A stretch of DNA of 64,000 nucleotides. Source: Brucella tritici (GTDB lineage: Bacteria; Pseudomonadota; Alphaproteobacteria; Rhizobiales; Rhizobiaceae). The stretch covers positions 1-64,000 of the forward strand of contig NZ_WBWA01000005.1 of assembly GCF_008932295.1 (NCBI RefSeq), read 5' to 3'. The notes beneath the pieces are model-generated. The model was not told where the DNA came from. It saw nothing but the letters and a program-made list of their open reading frames with translations, and made no database searches. Made by a program: the position numbers and the translations under genes. Shown one piece after another: positions 62,658 through 64,000 of this stretch. Each line of letters starts with the position of its first letter. Position 1 is the first letter of the stretch.

Positions 62658-63491
62658 TTAGCGAACGAGATGCCGGGTGAGGCGTCGCTCAAGAAAGTCC
62701 CAGATGTGCCGCAGGCATTCTACGATCAGCAAATAGATGACCGCAGCCCAGAGATAAGTCTGGAAGTCGAATGTCCGAGAATAGGCACGGCGCGTTTCAC
62801 CCATCAGATCAAGCACGGTGATGATAGCCACGATAGCCGATCCCTTGATCATCAGGATGATTTCATTGCCGTAAGGACGCAATGCCACGATAAGTGCCTG
62901 CGGAAGAATAACCTTCCAGAAGGTTACGCGCTTGGAAATACCAAGTGCCGCAGCACCTTCCCATTGGCCCTGAGCCACGCTCTGGATAGCGCCGCGCAGG
63001 ATTTCAGCCTGATAGGCTGCCGTGTTGAGCGAAAACGCCAGAATGGCGCAGTTCCACGCATCGCGGAAAAACACCCAGAGCCCGATGCTTTCAAGAAACG
63101 GACGGAAAGTGCCAAAGCCGTAATAGATAAGGAATGTCTGCGCCAGCAGCGGCGTGCCGCGGAAGAAATAGACATAGCCGAAAGCTATTCCGCGCAGCCA
63201 CCGATTATTGGACATGCGCGCAGCCGTGATGGGCAGCGAGAGCAGGGCGCCTATGACAATCGATACGGCAACCAGTTTCAGCGTTATCAGAAGCCCGGAC
63301 CAATAGCGTGGTCCATAGGTTTCAAACAGATCGATACGCCATGCATTGTAGAGATAGATCGCAAGGCCAGCGAACAGAAGAAACCAGAGAGCGACGATGA
63401 TATGGCCGGCAACGCGCATCCGCGTCCATTGCCTGACCACTGGCGGCGGAGCCATAGCGGGAATAGTCGTATTGGAGACCGTCTGGCTCAT
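62658..63491 (-). CDS. Amino-acid ABC transporter permease (HisM/OccM-like)
   Basis: A 277-residue inner-membrane permease. N-terminal membrane helix at about 28-48, the YFFRGTPLLAQTFLIYYG segment typical of polar amino-acid uptake permeases, and the EAA loop GAAALGISKRVTFWKVILPQA that contacts the ATPase. Start ATG 63489-63491; a longer in-frame start at 63539 would overlap the neighbour. It begins one base after the next permease gene ends. Substrate class (basic/opine-type amino acids) is inferred only from family resemblance. Confidence 0.9.
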   Translation of the reverse strand: MSQTVSNTTIPAMAPPPVVRQWTRMRVAGHIIVALWFLLFAGLAIYLYNAWRIDLFETYGPRYWSGLLITLKLVAVSIVIGALLSLPITAARMSNNRWLRGIAFGYVYFFRGTPLLAQTFLIYYGFGTFRPFLESIGLWVFFRDAWNCAILAFSLNTAAYQAEILRGAIQSVAQGQWEGAAALGISKRVTFWKVILPQALIVALRPYGNEIILMIKGSAIVAIITVLDLMGETRRAYSRTFDFQTYLWAAVIYLLIVECLRHIWDFLERRLTRHLVR

Positions 63492-63492
63492 A

Positions 63493-64000
63493 TCATGCAC
63501 CTCGCGAACGGTTGGCGCCCGCATCGGCCCAGCGGGCAATGCGATCGATGAAGTAGGAGGAGATGATTGCGAGAACCAGATAGAGCAGGCAGGCTATGCC
63601 GAAGAACAGAAACGGTTCCTTGGTCACACGTGCCGCAATGGAGGTCTGCCGCAGAATATCGGACAAAGTGATGACCGAAACCAGCGACGTATCCTTGAGC
63701 AAAACAAGCCACAGATTGGCAAGGCCGGGCAGGGCGATGCGGATCAATTGGGGCAGGATGACCTTGCGCATGGTCTGCCAGTGCGACAGGCCAACCGCAT
63801 ATCCGCCTTCATATTGCCCGCGCGGGATCGCACGGAATGCCGAAAGGAAGACCTCGCTCGAATAGGACGAGAAGACGAAACCCAGCGCGACCATACCCGC
63901 GCCGAACGCATTGATTTCGACATTGGCCTCAATACCAAACAGACTCAAAAGCCGCTGAAGGCCGAGCGATGCGCCGAAATAAACGAGAAAGAGGGTTAGA
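63493..64000 (-). CDS. Amino-acid ABC transporter permease (HisQ/OccQ-like), N-terminus cut off
   Basis: The partner permease, truncated by the window edge; the frame stays open to base 64000 (LTLFLVYFGASLGLQRLL). It has EVFLSAFRAIPRGQYEGGYAVGLSHWQ and the EAA loop MRKVILPQLIRIALPG, followed by WLVLLKDTSLVSVI. Together with the HisM-like gene it would form the membrane pore; the ATPase and binding-protein genes should lie outside the window. Confidence 0.9.
   Translation of the reverse strand, partial: LTLFLVYFGASLGLQRLLSLFGIEANVEINAFGAGMVALGFVFSSYSSEVFLSAFRAIPRGQYEGGYAVGLSHWQTMRKVILPQLIRIALPGLANLWLVLLKDTSLVSVITLSDILRQTSIAARVTKEPFLFFGIACLLYLVLAIISSYFIDRIARWADAGANRSRGA

Overview
The window reads as chromosomal core sequence of an alphaproteobacterium of the order Hyphomicrobiales, most likely the Brucella/Ochrobactrum group. 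This rests on gene content and order: a rhizobial-type suf operon with two cysteine desulfurases, a DUF1127 gene followed by CCUCCUCCC-loop small RNAs, accB-accC-aat, PopZ, a BepC-like TolC next to a Pcm-like methyltransferase, a fused SecDF, and NDUFA12/NDUFAF3/NDUFAF6-type complex I genes. The placement is inferred from recalled gene families, not from a database comparison. Nearly all of the DNA is coding and ordinary. The unusual material lies in intergenic RNA, operators and small mobile remnants.

Layout. 1-127: 3' end of a group II intron (maturase tail, domains V and VI). 0.14-5.2 kb: DUF815 ATPase (minus), then yajC, secDF, an NDUFAF3-like gene and an NDUFAF6-like gene (plus). 5.2-7.1 kb, minus: a DUF1127 gene, four hairpins with anti-Shine-Dalgarno loops, then trmFO. 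7.3-13.7 kb, plus: DUF2157 and GDYXXLXY membrane/secreted pair, tRNA-Leu, tig, gatB, GNAT, NDUFA12. 13.8-19.9 kb: a DUF2155 gene (plus), then minus-strand aat, accC, accB, aroQ, a DsbA-like protein and an M48 protease. 20-30 kb: aminotransferase, rne (minus), amidase, PBP1A, and prfB with a programmed frameshift. 30-39.5 kb: M23 peptidase, DUF455, bcp, a large AsmA/YhdP-like protein, tyrS, an SMR pump and an alpha/beta hydrolase, with a 270-bp transposon-like element sitting exactly on the hydrolase stop codon. 39.6-46.9 kb: the Suf iron-sulfur locus. 46.9-52.8 kb: a glycosyltransferase with AT-rich flank, tRNA-Thr, NAD kinase, DEAD-box helicase, TfoX-like, SufA/IscA, a secreted protein and a CopZ-like chaperone. 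53-60.9 kb: Pcm-like, tolC, popZ, valS, fadL. 60.9-64 kb, minus: hydroxyisobutyrate-dehydrogenase-like, GST, and two amino-acid ABC permeases, the last cut by the window edge.

How the genes fit together. The Sec accessory genes sit directly upstream of two homologues of mitochondrial complex I assembly factors, and the complex I subunit NDUFA12 is about 9 kb away. The suf locus carries two different candidate iron-responsive operators, an IRO-box-like site before the first desulfurase and an ICE-box-like site before sufB, while the A-type carrier gene is detached and inverted about 4.4 kb downstream. Other candidate regulation: a MerR/CueR-type copper promoter before copZ, two palindromes before tolC, twin palindromes before valS, and an inverted repeat before fadL. 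No CRISPR array, phage or intact insertion sequence was seen. The strongest candidate for an under-described system is the DUF1127 gene with its tandem anti-Shine-Dalgarno hairpin RNAs at 6718-7060.
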